This document shows positions 17,354 to 26,563 of a stretch of 64,000 nucleotides of DNA, piece after piece. The translations under genes were made by a program, and so were the position numbers. The stretch comes from Luteococcus sanguinis (GTDB lineage Bacteria; Actinomycetota; Actinomycetes; Propionibacteriales; Propionibacteriaceae): contig NZ_BAAAKI010000024.1 in the NCBI RefSeq assembly GCF_039527675.1, positions 1 through 64,000 of the forward strand. The letters run 5' to 3'. Numbering within the stretch: position 1 is the stretch's first letter; each line of letters starts with the position of its first letter. The notes beneath the pieces were generated by a model, which worked only from the letters and a program-made list of their open reading frames with translations, was not told the origin of the DNA and did not search any database.

Positions 17354-18022
17354 ATGGTCACGGTGTTGCTGGTGGACGACCAGCCATTGGTGCGCACGGG
17401 TTTCCAGATGATCTTGGCGGTCGAGGACGACATCCAGGTGGTGGGCGCCGCCGCGAACGGTGAGGAGGCCGTCGAACTCGCCCGCCGGGAGCGCCCGGAC
17501 GTGACGTTGATGGACGTCCAGATGCCCGTGATGGACGGGATCGAGGCGACCCGGGCCATCGTCGGCGAGGACCTCTCCCGGGTCGTCGTGCTGACCACCT
17601 TCGACCGGGACGACTATCTCTTCGACGCGCTGGGCGCCGGAGCCTCGGGGTTCCTGCTCAAGAATGTCGAACCCGACCGACTGGTGGAGGCGATCCACTG
17701 CGCCGCGAACGGCCATGGCCTGCTGTCACCGGAGGTCACCCGCCGCGTGATCGCCCGGATGAGCCCGTCCCAGCAGGAGACCGTGGCACCCGGCGCCCAT
17801 GTCGCGGCCGCCGGTCAGGTGCACGTTCCCGATCTCACCGAGCGCGAGCGTGAGGTGTTGGCGCTGGTCGCCGAGGGTTTGAGCAATGCCGAGATCGCGG
17901 CCCAGCTGTTCGTCGGCGAGGCGACGGTGAAGACGCACGTGTCGAACCTGCTGGCCAAGTTGGGCCTGCGTGACCGGGTGCAGGCGGTGGTCTGGGCCCA
18001 CCGGGCTGGGTTGGCTGGTTGA
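17354..18022 (+). CDS. NarL/LuxR-family response regulator
   Basis: A 222-residue regulator. The receiver has VTVLLVDDQ, the phosphorylated Asp54 (TLMDVQMPVMDG) and a Lys in FLLKN. The C-terminal HTH (about 155-215) reads LTEREREVLALVAEGLSNAEIAAQL and ends with RDRVQAVVWA. It should be phosphorylated by the kinase encoded 30 bp upstream and is likely to control the ABC exporter that begins 290 bp downstream, as is common for this arrangement. ATG 17354 has AGGGGGG upstream, partly produced by the tandem duplication. Confidence 0.92.
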   Translation: MVTVLLVDDQPLVRTGFQMILAVEDDIQVVGAAANGEEAVELARRERPDVTLMDVQMPVMDGIEATRAIVGEDLSRVVVLTTFDRDDYLFDALGAGASGFLLKNVEPDRLVEAIHCAANGHGLLSPEVTRRVIARMSPSQQETVAPGAHVAAAGQVHVPDLTEREREVLALVAEGLSNAEIAAQLFVGEATVKTHVSNLLAKLGLRDRVQAVVWAHRAGLAG

Positions 18023-18311
18023 TCTGTTGCCCCCTTGGTCGAGGGTGGGGCGCAGGGACCGCCGCCCGGCCCTCCCCTCACACCAGCGGTTCTCCCGTGG
18101 TTGGGAGCTGGTTCCCCAGTCCGGACTCGCCCGTGGCCACGCATTGGGTGGCGAAACTGCTGTGGTCGGCAGAAAGTCCACCCAGTCCGGGGGCGAGGCT
18201 CTCCCGTCCCCCATCTCCATCTGACGGCGGAGGTGGCAAGCTCCGTCCCCCGGCTGATCCCTTGGACCCTCGGCGCTGGTTGGCTGGAACCAGCTCGAAA
18301 AGGGAGGCTCG

Positions 18312-19193
18312 ATGCTCGAGGTCAGAAACCTCACCCGCCGTTACGGCGACAATGTGGCCGCCGACGACATCTCGTTCGAGGTGCCGCGCGGCCAGATGAT
18401 CGGTTTCGTCGGAGGCAATGGTGCCGGCAAGACCACCACGATGCGGATGGTGATGGGGCTGTTGGCGCCCGACGCCGGCGAGGTCCGCTGGGACGGACAC
18501 CCCGCCACCATGGAGGACCGCTCCCACTTCGGCTACATGCCCGAGGAACGCGGCCTGTACCCCAAGCAGCCGATCCTCGACCAGCTCGTCTACTTGGCCC
18601 GGCTCAAGGGGGCCACAACTTCCGACGCGCGTTTGGAAGCAGTCGACATCCTGACCCGCTTCGGTCTGGGTGAGCGCACCAAGGACAAGCTGGAGAAGCT
18701 GTCGCTGGGCAACCAGCAGCGCGTCCAGATCGCCGCCGCCGTGATGGCCAACCCGACCTGCCTGATCCTGGACGAACCCTTCAGCGGACTCGACCCCGCG
18801 GCGATCGACGAGATGGCCGATTTGCTGCGCGCCCGCGCGTCCGACGGCATCCCCGTGCTGTTCAGCTCCCACCAGCTGGAACTGATCGACCGGCTCTGCG
18901 ACGGGTTGGTGATCCTGTCCCGGGGACGTGTGGTCGCCAACGGTTCGAAGGCCGATCTGGAAGGACGTGGACGTCTGCGACACCGCCTGGTGGCCAGCAC
19001 GGACGTCGGCTGGGTGCGTGACCTGCGCGGGGTGCAGGTGGACGACGTCGCGGGGCACACCGCGATCGTCGAGTTCCTCGAGGAGGGCGCCCAGCGGGCA
19101 CTGCTGGAGGAGGCGCTGCGTCGCGGCGAGGTGTACGAGTTGGGCAGGCTGCGCCCCAGCCTGTCGGAGATCTACCGAGAGGTGACGGCATGA
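18312..19193 (+). CDS. ABC exporter ATP-binding protein (NatA-like)
   Basis: A 293-residue ATPase. Walker A is GGNGAGKTT (about 34-42), the signature is the slightly atypical LSLGNQQR, Walker B is CLILDEPFSGLD, and the H-loop is SSHQLELIDR. The C-terminal 75 residues form the extra domain seen in NatA and drug-type exporters (DUF4162-like). It drives the permease encoded next (4-base ATGA overlap). GGGAGG lies just before the ATG. The 289 bp upstream contain no gene; they hold a GGAGGTGGC motif (18229-18237) also present 28 bp before the kinase start (15971-15979), a possible shared regulatory element. Confidence 0.9.
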   Translation: MLEVRNLTRRYGDNVAADDISFEVPRGQMIGFVGGNGAGKTTTMRMVMGLLAPDAGEVRWDGHPATMEDRSHFGYMPEERGLYPKQPILDQLVYLARLKGATTSDARLEAVDILTRFGLGERTKDKLEKLSLGNQQRVQIAAAVMANPTCLILDEPFSGLDPAAIDEMADLLRARASDGIPVLFSSHQLELIDRLCDGLVILSRGRVVANGSKADLEGRGRLRHRLVASTDVGWVRDLRGVQVDDVAGHTAIVEFLEEGAQRALLEEALRRGEVYELGRLRPSLSEIYREVTA

Positions 19194-20356
19194 CCACGAG
19201 GAATGCCTGGCGCATCGTCGCCATGCGCGAGATGTTGGTGAAGCTCACCGACAAGACCTTCATCCTGGGGACGCTGAGCACGCTGGTGCTGGTCATCGTC
19301 GCGTCCCTGTTGGGCGGTTTCCTCTCCGACCGGACGACGAGCGTCGACCTCGCCGTCACCGACCAGGCCGGCATGACCCTGGCGCAGGAGGTCGGCCGGA
19401 ACGCGGGCGAGAAGACCCACGTCGTCCCCCAGCAGGTCGCCGACGTGGCCGCTGCCGAGAAGATGCTGCTGGATGGGGACGTGGACGCGTTGCTCGCCAA
19501 GGACGCGTCCGGCGCTTGGCAGCTGACCTTCAAGCGGGAACCGAACGACACCCTGCTTGCGACCACCCAGCAGGTGCTCCAGACCAATGAGCTGACCGCG
19601 CTGGCCGACAAGGCCGGCACCGACCTGCCGACGGTGATGTCGCGCAGCGTCGTGCAGACGAAGTTGCTGCAGAGCTCGCAGGACCAGGTGATGGCCAGCC
19701 GCGTGCTCGGCTTCGTCTTCGGGATGTTGTTCATGATGTCGGCCCTTACCTACGGCATGCAGATCGCGCAATCGGTGATCGAGGAGAAGCAGTCACGGAT
19801 CGTGGAGATCCTGACCGCCGCGATCCCGGTGCGGCAGTTGTTGGCCGGCAAGGTGATCGGCAACACCGTGCTCGCGATGGGGCAGATGGTGCTGCTCTCG
19901 GTCGTCGGACTGGTCGGTGCCAGCTTCACCCAGTTGGGCGACATGTTCACCGGGATGGCTGGTGCCGTGGCGTGGTTCCTCGTCTTCTTCCTGGCTGGCT
20001 TCCTTGCGTTGGCGTGCATCTGGGCCGCCGCCGGGGCGATGGGAACCCGCAACGAGGACCTGCAGCAGACCTCCCAGCCGCTGATCTGGATGTTGATGAT
20101 CCCCTACATGGCTGGCTTCCTCGCCACCGGCACCTGGCGGGTGATCCTGAGCTATGTGCCGATCGTCAGCTCGGTGCTGATGCCCGCCCGGATCGTCGCT
20201 GGCGGCCTCGCCTGGTGGGAGCCGGTGCTCGCGCTGCTGATCAACCTGGTGTTCGCGGCGTTGACGATCCTGGTCGGGGAACGGATCTACCGCCGGGCGT
20301 TGCTGCAGACGCAGGGCCGGTTGAGCTTCAAGGACGCCTTCCAGCTCGCCCGCTGA
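19190..20356 (+). CDS. ABC-2 type permease (NatB-like)
   Basis: A 388-residue membrane protein and partner of the preceding ATPase. Helix one is about residues 22-45; a large extracytoplasmic domain covers about 46-170; five more helices follow, including VLGFVFGMLFMMSALTYGM and the signature-like region ESRQSRIVEI-type segment EEKQSRIVEILTAAIP. This is the NatB/YhaP organisation used to extrude Na+, peptides or drugs. The substrate cannot be read from sequence. Start ATG overlaps the ATPase stop by 4 bases. A terminator follows at 20382. Confidence 0.87.
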   Translation: MTTRNAWRIVAMREMLVKLTDKTFILGTLSTLVLVIVASLLGGFLSDRTTSVDLAVTDQAGMTLAQEVGRNAGEKTHVVPQQVADVAAAEKMLLDGDVDALLAKDASGAWQLTFKREPNDTLLATTQQVLQTNELTALADKAGTDLPTVMSRSVVQTKLLQSSQDQVMASRVLGFVFGMLFMMSALTYGMQIAQSVIEEKQSRIVEILTAAIPVRQLLAGKVIGNTVLAMGQMVLLSVVGLVGASFTQLGDMFTGMAGAVAWFLVFFLAGFLALACIWAAAGAMGTRNEDLQQTSQPLIWMLMIPYMAGFLATGTWRVILSYVPIVSSVLMPARIVAGGLAWWEPVLALLINLVFAALTILVGERIYRRALLQTQGRLSFKDAFQLAR

Positions 20357-20381
20357 GCGCTGCGGACAACGTCCCAGACGC

Positions 20382-20414
20382 AGAAGAACCCCGGTCGATG
20401 ACCGGGGTTCTTCT
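20382..20414 (+). terminator. Rho-independent terminator after ABC exporter
   Basis: A perfect 15-bp stem (AGAAGAACCCCGGTC and its complement) with a 3-base loop, between the permease stop and the convergent tRNA gene. The stem itself ends in a T-rich strand. Confidence 0.85.
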
Positions 20415-20420
20415 TGACTG

Positions 20421-20494
20421 TGGGCCTAACTGGACTTGAACCAGTGACCTCTGCCTTATCAGGGCAGCGCTCTAACCGACTGAGCTATAGGCCC
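20421..20494 (-). tRNA. tRNA-Ile (GAU)
   Basis: A 74-base tRNA on the minus strand. The 7-bp acceptor stem is GGGCCTA/TAGGCCC, the D-arm contains AGCTCAGTCGGTTAGAGC, the anticodon loop CTGATAA within a CTGCC/GGCAG stem gives anticodon GAT, and the T-arm reads CTGGTTCAAGTCCAG. The CCA end is not encoded. It lies downstream of gyrA and the DUF3566 gene, a usual actinobacterial place; the tRNA-Ala often found beside it is not within the visible sequence. Confidence 0.97.
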
Positions 20495-20638
20495 GCACTT
20501 CGTTGCGAGCGAACTGGCAACGACGTGGAACTCTACCGCAGGTGGCGCCGCGCGCTCAAATCGGGCGACCCGCGCTCCCGAGCCGTGTTGTTGGAGCTGG
20601 CCGAGGGAGCCCTCGGCCACGGAACCACGACCAAGAAC

Positions 20639-21325
20639 TCAGTCCTCGGCGAGCGTGACCTCCAACCCACCCATCACCGATGCCGCCAGGTTGTACAACC
20701 AGCTGAACAGCGTCGCGAGGGCGGTGAGCAGCACCACGTTGATGGCACCGATCAGGGCGGTGAATCCGAGCAGGCGTCGGCCGTTGATGTAGTCGTCCAG
20801 CCGGAAGCTGTTCTGCGCACCGGGAGAGGCCAGCAATTCATTGACGGCATTGTTGATGGAGTCGAAGACCCCGGACGCATTGACCAGGCCCCAGACGATC
20901 CAGGTGGCGACGAACATGATGATGGCGCCCGCGATGGAGAACAGGAACATCGTCTTCATCACCGACCAGGGGTCCAGCCGGGCCAGCCGCAGCCGGGCCT
21001 TGCGGGTGCGCCGGGTGATCGACGGCATCCGTCCGGCACCCACGCTGGCTCCGGTGGCCGCGCCGGCACCGGTGACCGCGCCGGCACCAGTGTGGGCGAC
21101 GTCGTGCGGGTCGTCGTCGTCGGTGAGAGCATCGGAGACCTTGTCTGACACCTTGGCGCCAACGGCGCTGGCGGCGGTGCCGACCCCGGCGGCCGTCTGC
21201 GCCATCTTCGCGCGGGCCCGGCTCACGGCCGAGCCGAAGGACGAGGTCTCGGTGGCAACGGAGGCCGAGTCCTCGCCTGTCGCCGCCTTGGCGCCGGTCG
21301 TTGCCGCCTCAGTGGGGTCACTCAC
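20639..21325 (-). CDS. DUF3566 domain-containing membrane protein
   Basis: A 228-residue protein. The first 110 residues are polar, Ala/Gly-rich and low in complexity. The C-terminal 110 residues are the DUF3566 domain: RLDPWSVMKTMFLFSIAG with helix one, a loop, and helix two near residue 200 (LGFTALIGAINVVLLTALATLFSWLYN). The family is nearly always encoded next to gyrA in Actinobacteria. A cell-division or membrane-scaffold role has been suggested for relatives, but nothing here proves it. Its ATG lies inside the 3' end of gyrA (8-base overlap), so the two are co-transcribed and probably coupled. Confidence 0.9.
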   Translation of the reverse strand: MSDPTEAATTGAKAATGEDSASVATETSSFGSAVSRARAKMAQTAAGVGTAASAVGAKVSDKVSDALTDDDDPHDVAHTGAGAVTGAGAATGASVGAGRMPSITRRTRKARLRLARLDPWSVMKTMFLFSIAGAIIMFVATWIVWGLVNASGVFDSINNAVNELLASPGAQNSFRLDDYINGRRLLGFTALIGAINVVLLTALATLFSWLYNLAASVMGGLEVTLAED

Positions 21326-24065
21326 CGGATTCCTCCTGGTCGTCCTCGGTCACGTCGTCCGTGGCCTGTTCGTCCTCAACCGTAGCGGGATCAACGGCGC
21401 CCTCGGGTGCCGACTCGACGGGCGAATCCTGCTCGGTCTCGGTTGCCTCGGCCCCGCCAACCTCGCCAGCCGGCTCCTCATCGGTGGGCTCGGGCTCGTT
21501 GTGCTCGGGGTTGAGGGCGATCTGGAGCACCGTGTCGTCACCGCGGACGCCGACGAACTTCACCCCCATCGTGTCGCGTCCCTTGACTGCGACCTCGGCC
21601 ACGGACGAGCGGGTGATCTGGCCGGAGGTCTTGATGGCGATCACCTCGTCGCTCTCGCTGACCACCAGACCACCAACCAGTTGCCCCCGGTCCTCGTTGA
21701 GCTTCATGGCCTTGATGCCCAGGCCACCGCGGCCCTGCTGGCGGTACTCGCTCACGGCGGTGCGTTTGGCGAAGCCACCGTCGGTGACGGTGAACACGTA
21801 GCGGTCGTCCTCGGGCATGTCCGCGTTGATGACGGCCATGCTCAACAGCTCGTCCCCCTCGCGGAACTTCATGCCGGTCACACCGGAGGTTGCGCGACCC
21901 ATGGGGCGCAGCTGGTCGTCACCGGCGCCGAACCGGATCGCCTGGCCCTTTCGGGAAATCAGCAGCACGTCGTCCTCGGCGCTGCACAGGGCGGCGCCGA
22001 TCAGCTCGTCGTCGTCCTCGCGGAAGTTGATCGCGATGACGCCGGCCTGGCGGGTCGAGTCGTAGGCCGAGAGCTCGGTCTTCTTGACCAGGCCACGACG
22101 GGTGGCGAGCAGCAGGTGACTGGCGTCGGAGTAGGAGCGCAGGGTCAGCACCTGGGCGATCTTCTCGTCGGGCAGGAAACTGAGCAGGCCGGCCACGTGG
22201 CCGCCCTTCGCGTCGCGTCCGCCCTCGGGCAGCTGCCAGGCCTTGATCCGGTAGACCCGGCCGCGGGTGGTGAAGAAGAGCACCCAGTGGTGGTTGGTGG
22301 TGGTGAACAGGTGCGCCATCTCGTCGTCGGAGCGCAGCGTCGCCCCCTTCACGCCCTTGCCGCCGCGCTTCTGGACGCGGTACTGGTCGCTCTTGGTGCG
22401 CTTGGCGTAGCCGCCGTGGGTGATGGTGACCACCACGTCCTCGTCGGGGATGAAGTCCTCGTCTGAGAAGTCGCCGTCAGCGGCGATGATCTTGGTACGA
22501 CGCTCGTTTCCGTACTTGTCGGTGATCTCCTGCAGCTCCGCGGCGATGATCTCGCGCTGGCGGGTCTCGTTGGCGAGGATGTCTTCGAGGTCGGCGATGT
22601 GGGCCTCGATCTCGGCCAGACGGGCGCGGATCTTCTCGATCTCCATCGCCGCCAGGCGGCGCAGCTGCTGGTCGAGGATGTAGGTGGCCTGCTTCTCGTC
22701 GATCGAGAGCAGCTGCATCAGCCCGTCGCGGGCGGCCTCGGCGGTGCGCGACGAACGGATCAGCGCGATCACCTCGTCCAGCCGGTCGAGGGCCTTGACC
22801 AGTCCGCGCAGCATGTGGGCATCGGCCTCGGCCTTGGCCAGCTGCCAGCGGGTGCGGCGCTGGATGACCTCGACCTGGTGCTTGACCCAGTAGGAGATGA
22901 ACTGGTCCAGGCGCAGTGTGCGCGGCACCTCGTCCACCAGAGCCAGCATGTTGCAGCCGAAGGTGTCCTGCAGCTGGGTGTGCTTGTACAGGTTGTTCAT
23001 CACCACGCGCGGCTGGGCGTCGCGCTTGAGGACGATGACCAGGCGCTGGCCGGCACGGGCGGACGACTCGTCGCGCAGGTCGGCGATGCCGTTGATCTTG
23101 CCGGCGTTGACCAGGTCGGCGATCTTCTCGGCCAGGTTGTCGGGGTTGCACATGTACGGCAGCTCCTTGGCCACCAGCAGGGTGCGTCCGTTCTTGTCCT
23201 CTTCGATCTCGATGATCGCGCGCATGGTCACCGAGCCGCGGCCGGTGCGGTAGGCGTCCTCGATGCCGTTGCGGCCGACGATCGTGGCGCCGAGCGGGAA
23301 ATCGGGGCCCTTGATGCTCTCCATGCAGGCCTCGAGCAGCTCCTCGGGGGAGGCATCAGGGTGGGCCAGTGCCCACTGTGCGGCGTCGTTGACCTCGCGC
23401 AGGTTGTGCGTGGGGATGTTGGTGGCCATGCCGACCGCGATGCCCGTCGAGCCGTTGACCAGCAGGTTCGGGAAGCGGGCCGGCAGCACGACCGGCTCCA
23501 TCTCGCGGTTGTCGTAGTTGGGGCGGAAGTCGACGGTGTCCTGGTCGATCTCGCGCACCATCTCCATCGCCAGCGGCGCCATCCGGCACTCGGTGTATCG
23601 CATGGCGGCGGCGGGGTCGTTGCCCGGGGAGCCGAAGTTGCCCTGGCCCTGGACCAGCGGGTGGCGCATCACCCAGGGCTGCGCGAGGCGCACCAGGGTG
23701 TCGTAGATCGCCGAGTCACCATGCGGGTGGTACAGGCCCATCACCTCGCCGACGACGCGGGAGCACTTGTTCCAGCCGCGGTCGGGGCGGTAGCCGCCGT
23801 CGTACATCGCGTACAGGACGCGACGGTGGACGGGCTTGAGGCCGTCGCGGACGTCGGGCAGTGCCCGGCCGACGATGACGCTCATCGCGTAGTCCAGGTA
23901 GGACTTCTGGATCTCGTCGTTCAGGTCGATCGGCTCGGTGCGCCCGTGGTTGGGCGCCTCGATGTCGTCAACGGTGCTGACGACGTCTCCGGTTGCGGGC
24001 GCGGCGTCACCAAGGACGTCATCGGCCGGATCGGTGCCCTCGGGCCCCTGGGGGGTCTCACTCAT
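21318..24065 (-). CDS. gyrA: DNA gyrase subunit A
   Basis: A 915-residue subunit that cuts and rejoins DNA in the A2B2 gyrase complex, introducing negative supercoils. The catalytic tyrosine is Tyr157 in AAMRYTECRM. The quinolone region reads HPHGDSAIYDT with Ser118 and Asp122, matching E. coli Ser83 and Asp87, so no common resistance substitution is present there. The beta-pinwheel carries the GyrA-box (QKRGGKGV). The N-terminal 45 residues and the acidic C-terminal 70 residues are extensions beyond the core. ATG 24065 is used. It lies about 200 bp after gyrB in the same orientation. Confidence 0.98.
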   Translation of the reverse strand: MSETPQGPEGTDPADDVLGDAAPATGDVVSTVDDIEAPNHGRTEPIDLNDEIQKSYLDYAMSVIVGRALPDVRDGLKPVHRRVLYAMYDGGYRPDRGWNKCSRVVGEVMGLYHPHGDSAIYDTLVRLAQPWVMRHPLVQGQGNFGSPGNDPAAAMRYTECRMAPLAMEMVREIDQDTVDFRPNYDNREMEPVVLPARFPNLLVNGSTGIAVGMATNIPTHNLREVNDAAQWALAHPDASPEELLEACMESIKGPDFPLGATIVGRNGIEDAYRTGRGSVTMRAIIEIEEDKNGRTLLVAKELPYMCNPDNLAEKIADLVNAGKINGIADLRDESSARAGQRLVIVLKRDAQPRVVMNNLYKHTQLQDTFGCNMLALVDEVPRTLRLDQFISYWVKHQVEVIQRRTRWQLAKAEADAHMLRGLVKALDRLDEVIALIRSSRTAEAARDGLMQLLSIDEKQATYILDQQLRRLAAMEIEKIRARLAEIEAHIADLEDILANETRQREIIAAELQEITDKYGNERRTKIIAADGDFSDEDFIPDEDVVVTITHGGYAKRTKSDQYRVQKRGGKGVKGATLRSDDEMAHLFTTTNHHWVLFFTTRGRVYRIKAWQLPEGGRDAKGGHVAGLLSFLPDEKIAQVLTLRSYSDASHLLLATRRGLVKKTELSAYDSTRQAGVIAINFREDDDELIGAALCSAEDDVLLISRKGQAIRFGAGDDQLRPMGRATSGVTGMKFREGDELLSMAVINADMPEDDRYVFTVTDGGFAKRTAVSEYRQQGRGGLGIKAMKLNEDRGQLVGGLVVSESDEVIAIKTSGQITRSSVAEVAVKGRDTMGVKFVGVRGDDTVLQIALNPEHNEPEPTDEEPAGEVGGAEATETEQDSPVESAPEGAVDPATVEDEQATDDVTEDDQEESGE

Positions 24066-24227
24066 GCGTGTTGTCCCTTGTCAGTTGCGTGTTCTGTGAA
24101 GTTCGCTGGTCTCCCCGCCTGGGGAGCAATTCCGTTGTCTGTCGATGCCCACCCCGGTCTCTTCCTGACACGAGCGCGGCTCCGAGCCTGCGAGGAGCGG
24201 TGCGCGCGAGTGCCGCGGGGGGTGCAA

Positions 24228-24259
24228 GGGGGGTCGTCCCCCCTCGCCCCGAAGGGGCG
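24228..24259 (-). terminator. Two small GC hairpins between gyrB and gyrA
   Basis: Hairpins GGGGGG-TCGT-CCCCCC (24228-24243) and CGCCCC-GAA-GGGGCG (24245-24259) lie directly after the gyrB stop, without a T-run. They may attenuate or process the gyrBA message rather than end it. Confidence 0.4.
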
Positions 24260-24264
24260 CGGGA

Positions 24265-26325
24265 CTAGATGTCCAGGAAGCGGACGTCCTTGGCATTGCG
24301 CTGGATGAAGTTGCGGCGCTGTTCGACGTCCTCGCCCATCAGGATCGAGAACATCTGGTCGGCTCGAGCGGCGTCATCGAGGGTGACCTGCAGCAGGATG
24401 CGTCCGTCCGGATCCATCGTGGTGTCCCACAGGTCGGAGGCGTCCATCTCACCGAGGCCCTTGTAGCGCTGGATCGGGTTGACCGTCGGCAGCTTCTTGC
24501 CGCTGGCCAGGCCCTCGTCGCGCAGGGCGTCGCGCTCGGCGTCGTTGTAGGCCAGCTCGTGCGGCGAATTGGTCCAGCGGATGCGGAACAGCGGCGGCTG
24601 GGCGAGGTAGACCTTCCCCTGTTCGAGCAGCTGCGGCATGAACCGGAACAGCAGCGTCAGCAGCAGGGTGCGGATATGCGCGCCGTCGACGTCGGCGTCG
24701 GCCATCAGGACGATCTTGTGGTAGCGAAGCTTGTCGATGTCGAACTCGTCCTGCACGCCGGTGCCGAGCGCATTGATGATCGCCTCGACCTCCTTGTTCT
24801 GCAGGATCTTGTCCAACCGGGCCTTCTCGACGTTCAGGATCTTGCCGCGGATCGGCAGGATCGCCTGCGTGCGCGGGTCGCGCCCACCCTTGGCCGAACC
24901 ACCGGCGGAGTCGCCCTCGACGATGAAGACCTCGCACTCGAGCGGGTTGTTGGACGAGCAGTCGGCCAGCTTGCCGGGCAGCGATCCCCGTCCGAGCAGG
25001 CCCTTGCGGCTACGTGCCATCTCGCGCGCCTTGCGGGCGGCGATGCGGGCGGTGGCGGCGGCCTGCGACTTGCGGACGATGTCCTTGCCCTCGACCGGGT
25101 GCTCCTCGAACCAGTCGGAGAGCTTGTCGTTGACGACGCGCTGGACGAAGCTCTTTGCCTCGGTGTTGCCGAGCTTGGTCTTGGTCTGGCCCTCGAACTG
25201 GGGCTCGGCGAGCATGATCGAGATGATCGCGGTGAGGCCCTCGCGGATGTCGTCGCCGGAGACACGGTCTTCGCGCTTCTTGATCATGCCCCAGGTCTCG
25301 CCCCACTTGTTGACCGTGTTGGTCAACGCGGCGCGGAAGCCCTCCTCGTGGGTGCCACCTTCGATGGTGTTGATCGTATTGGCGAAGGTGTGCACCGAGG
25401 TGGTGTAGGAGGTGTTCCACTGCAGCGCGATCTCCACGCCCATCCCCTGCTCGGGCAGGTGGGCCTCGACATTGATCACGGTCGGGTGGATCGGCTCGCG
25501 AGTGCCGTTGATGAACTTCACGTAGTCGACCAGGCCGTCGTCGTATCTGAACGAGTCGTGCAGCTGGTCACCCTCGGCGTCGACGTGCTCGGGACGCTCG
25601 TCGGTGAGGGTGAGCTCGAGGCCCTTGTTGAGGAAGGCCATCTCGCGGAATCGCGTGGCCAGGGTCTCGTAGGAGTAGTTGGTGGTCTCGAAGATCTCCT
25701 TCGAGGCCCAGAAGGTGACCTTGGTGCCGGTCTCGTCGGTGGCCTCGAGCTGCTTGAGGTCGTACTCGGGGACGCCCAGGTGGAAGGTCTGCTCCCAGCG
25801 GTAACCGTCGCGCTTCACCTCGACGCTGAACTTCTCCGACAGCGCGTTCACGACCGAGGAGCCGACGCCGTGCAGGCCGCCGGAAACCTTGTAGCCGCCG
25901 TCGCCGAACTTGCCGCCGGCGTGCAGCACGGTCAGGGCGACGGTGACGGCGGGCTTCTTCTCGGTGGGGTGCATCTTCACCGGGAAACCACGCCCGTGGT
26001 CCTCCACGGAGACACCGCCGTCGGCGAGGATCTTCACGTCGATCCGGTCGCCGTAGCCAGCCAGTGCCTCATCGACGGAGTTGTCGACGATCTCGTAGAC
26101 CAGGTGGTGCAGGCCGCGCTCACCGGTCGAGCCGATGTACATGCCGGGACGCTTGCGGACGGCCTCAAGGCCCTCGAGCACCTGGATCTGGCCAGCGTCG
26201 TAGGCACCCTCGGCGACCGAGATGTTGGACGTGGCCTGGAGCCCTTCCAATCGTTCGGTGTCGCCCTCGCCGAGGGCGGGGTCGAGCTCGTCGTAGGCGT
26301 CCTCAGTGATGATGGCGTCGCTCAC
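24265..26325 (-). CDS. gyrB: DNA gyrase subunit B
   Basis: A 686-residue ATPase subunit of gyrase. The GHKL ATP-binding domain shows YEIVDNSVDEALAG, DHGRGFPV and HGVGSSVVNALS; the transducer domain follows; the TOPRIM part has VEGDSAGGSAKGGRD, MADADVDGAHI and IRGKILNVEKA; and the C-terminal GyrA-interaction segment has RYKGLGEM and the usual DVRFLDI ending. GTG 26325 has AAGGAG 9 bases upstream. The N-terminus is about 45 residues longer than in E. coli. The 238 bp upstream, up to dciA, hold no gene and probably contain the gyrB promoter. Confidence 0.98.
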   Translation of the reverse strand: MSDAIITEDAYDELDPALGEGDTERLEGLQATSNISVAEGAYDAGQIQVLEGLEAVRKRPGMYIGSTGERGLHHLVYEIVDNSVDEALAGYGDRIDVKILADGGVSVEDHGRGFPVKMHPTEKKPAVTVALTVLHAGGKFGDGGYKVSGGLHGVGSSVVNALSEKFSVEVKRDGYRWEQTFHLGVPEYDLKQLEATDETGTKVTFWASKEIFETTNYSYETLATRFREMAFLNKGLELTLTDERPEHVDAEGDQLHDSFRYDDGLVDYVKFINGTREPIHPTVINVEAHLPEQGMGVEIALQWNTSYTTSVHTFANTINTIEGGTHEEGFRAALTNTVNKWGETWGMIKKREDRVSGDDIREGLTAIISIMLAEPQFEGQTKTKLGNTEAKSFVQRVVNDKLSDWFEEHPVEGKDIVRKSQAAATARIAARKAREMARSRKGLLGRGSLPGKLADCSSNNPLECEVFIVEGDSAGGSAKGGRDPRTQAILPIRGKILNVEKARLDKILQNKEVEAIINALGTGVQDEFDIDKLRYHKIVLMADADVDGAHIRTLLLTLLFRFMPQLLEQGKVYLAQPPLFRIRWTNSPHELAYNDAERDALRDEGLASGKKLPTVNPIQRYKGLGEMDASDLWDTTMDPDGRILLQVTLDDAARADQMFSILMGEDVEQRRNFIQRNAKDVRFLDI

Positions 26326-26563
26326 CGGTTGCGCTCCTTGGTCGATCGGGGGCTGGGCAGGTGCCCAACCTCCAGAATTCTACCGCAAAGCACCGGGTCA
26401 CCCCAGCCTGGAGGGGTGTCGCGGGCCCACGAATACCCTTCAAAGCCCCGCGGTGGCCTCGTGGACGGCCCAGTTGGCCCTGATCCGTGGTCCCCTTCGG
26501 GCCCCGGCCCGTCAGAGCCTCTGTGAGCCGTTCCGACACCCGTACCCACCAATCCGCCCGGGC

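Noticed and set aside
20495..20638. Searched for tRNA-Ala beside tRNA-Ile
   Set aside because: No cloverleaf found in the 144 bp; it may lie elsewhere.
20841..22466. 541-codon plus-strand frame opposite gyrA and DUF3566
   Set aside because: Antisense shadow of strongly biased gyrA; no ribosome binding site and no recognisable domain.
24559..26526. 655-codon plus-strand frame opposite gyrB
   Set aside because: Valine/leucine/glycine-rich shadow of gyrB codons; no domain.
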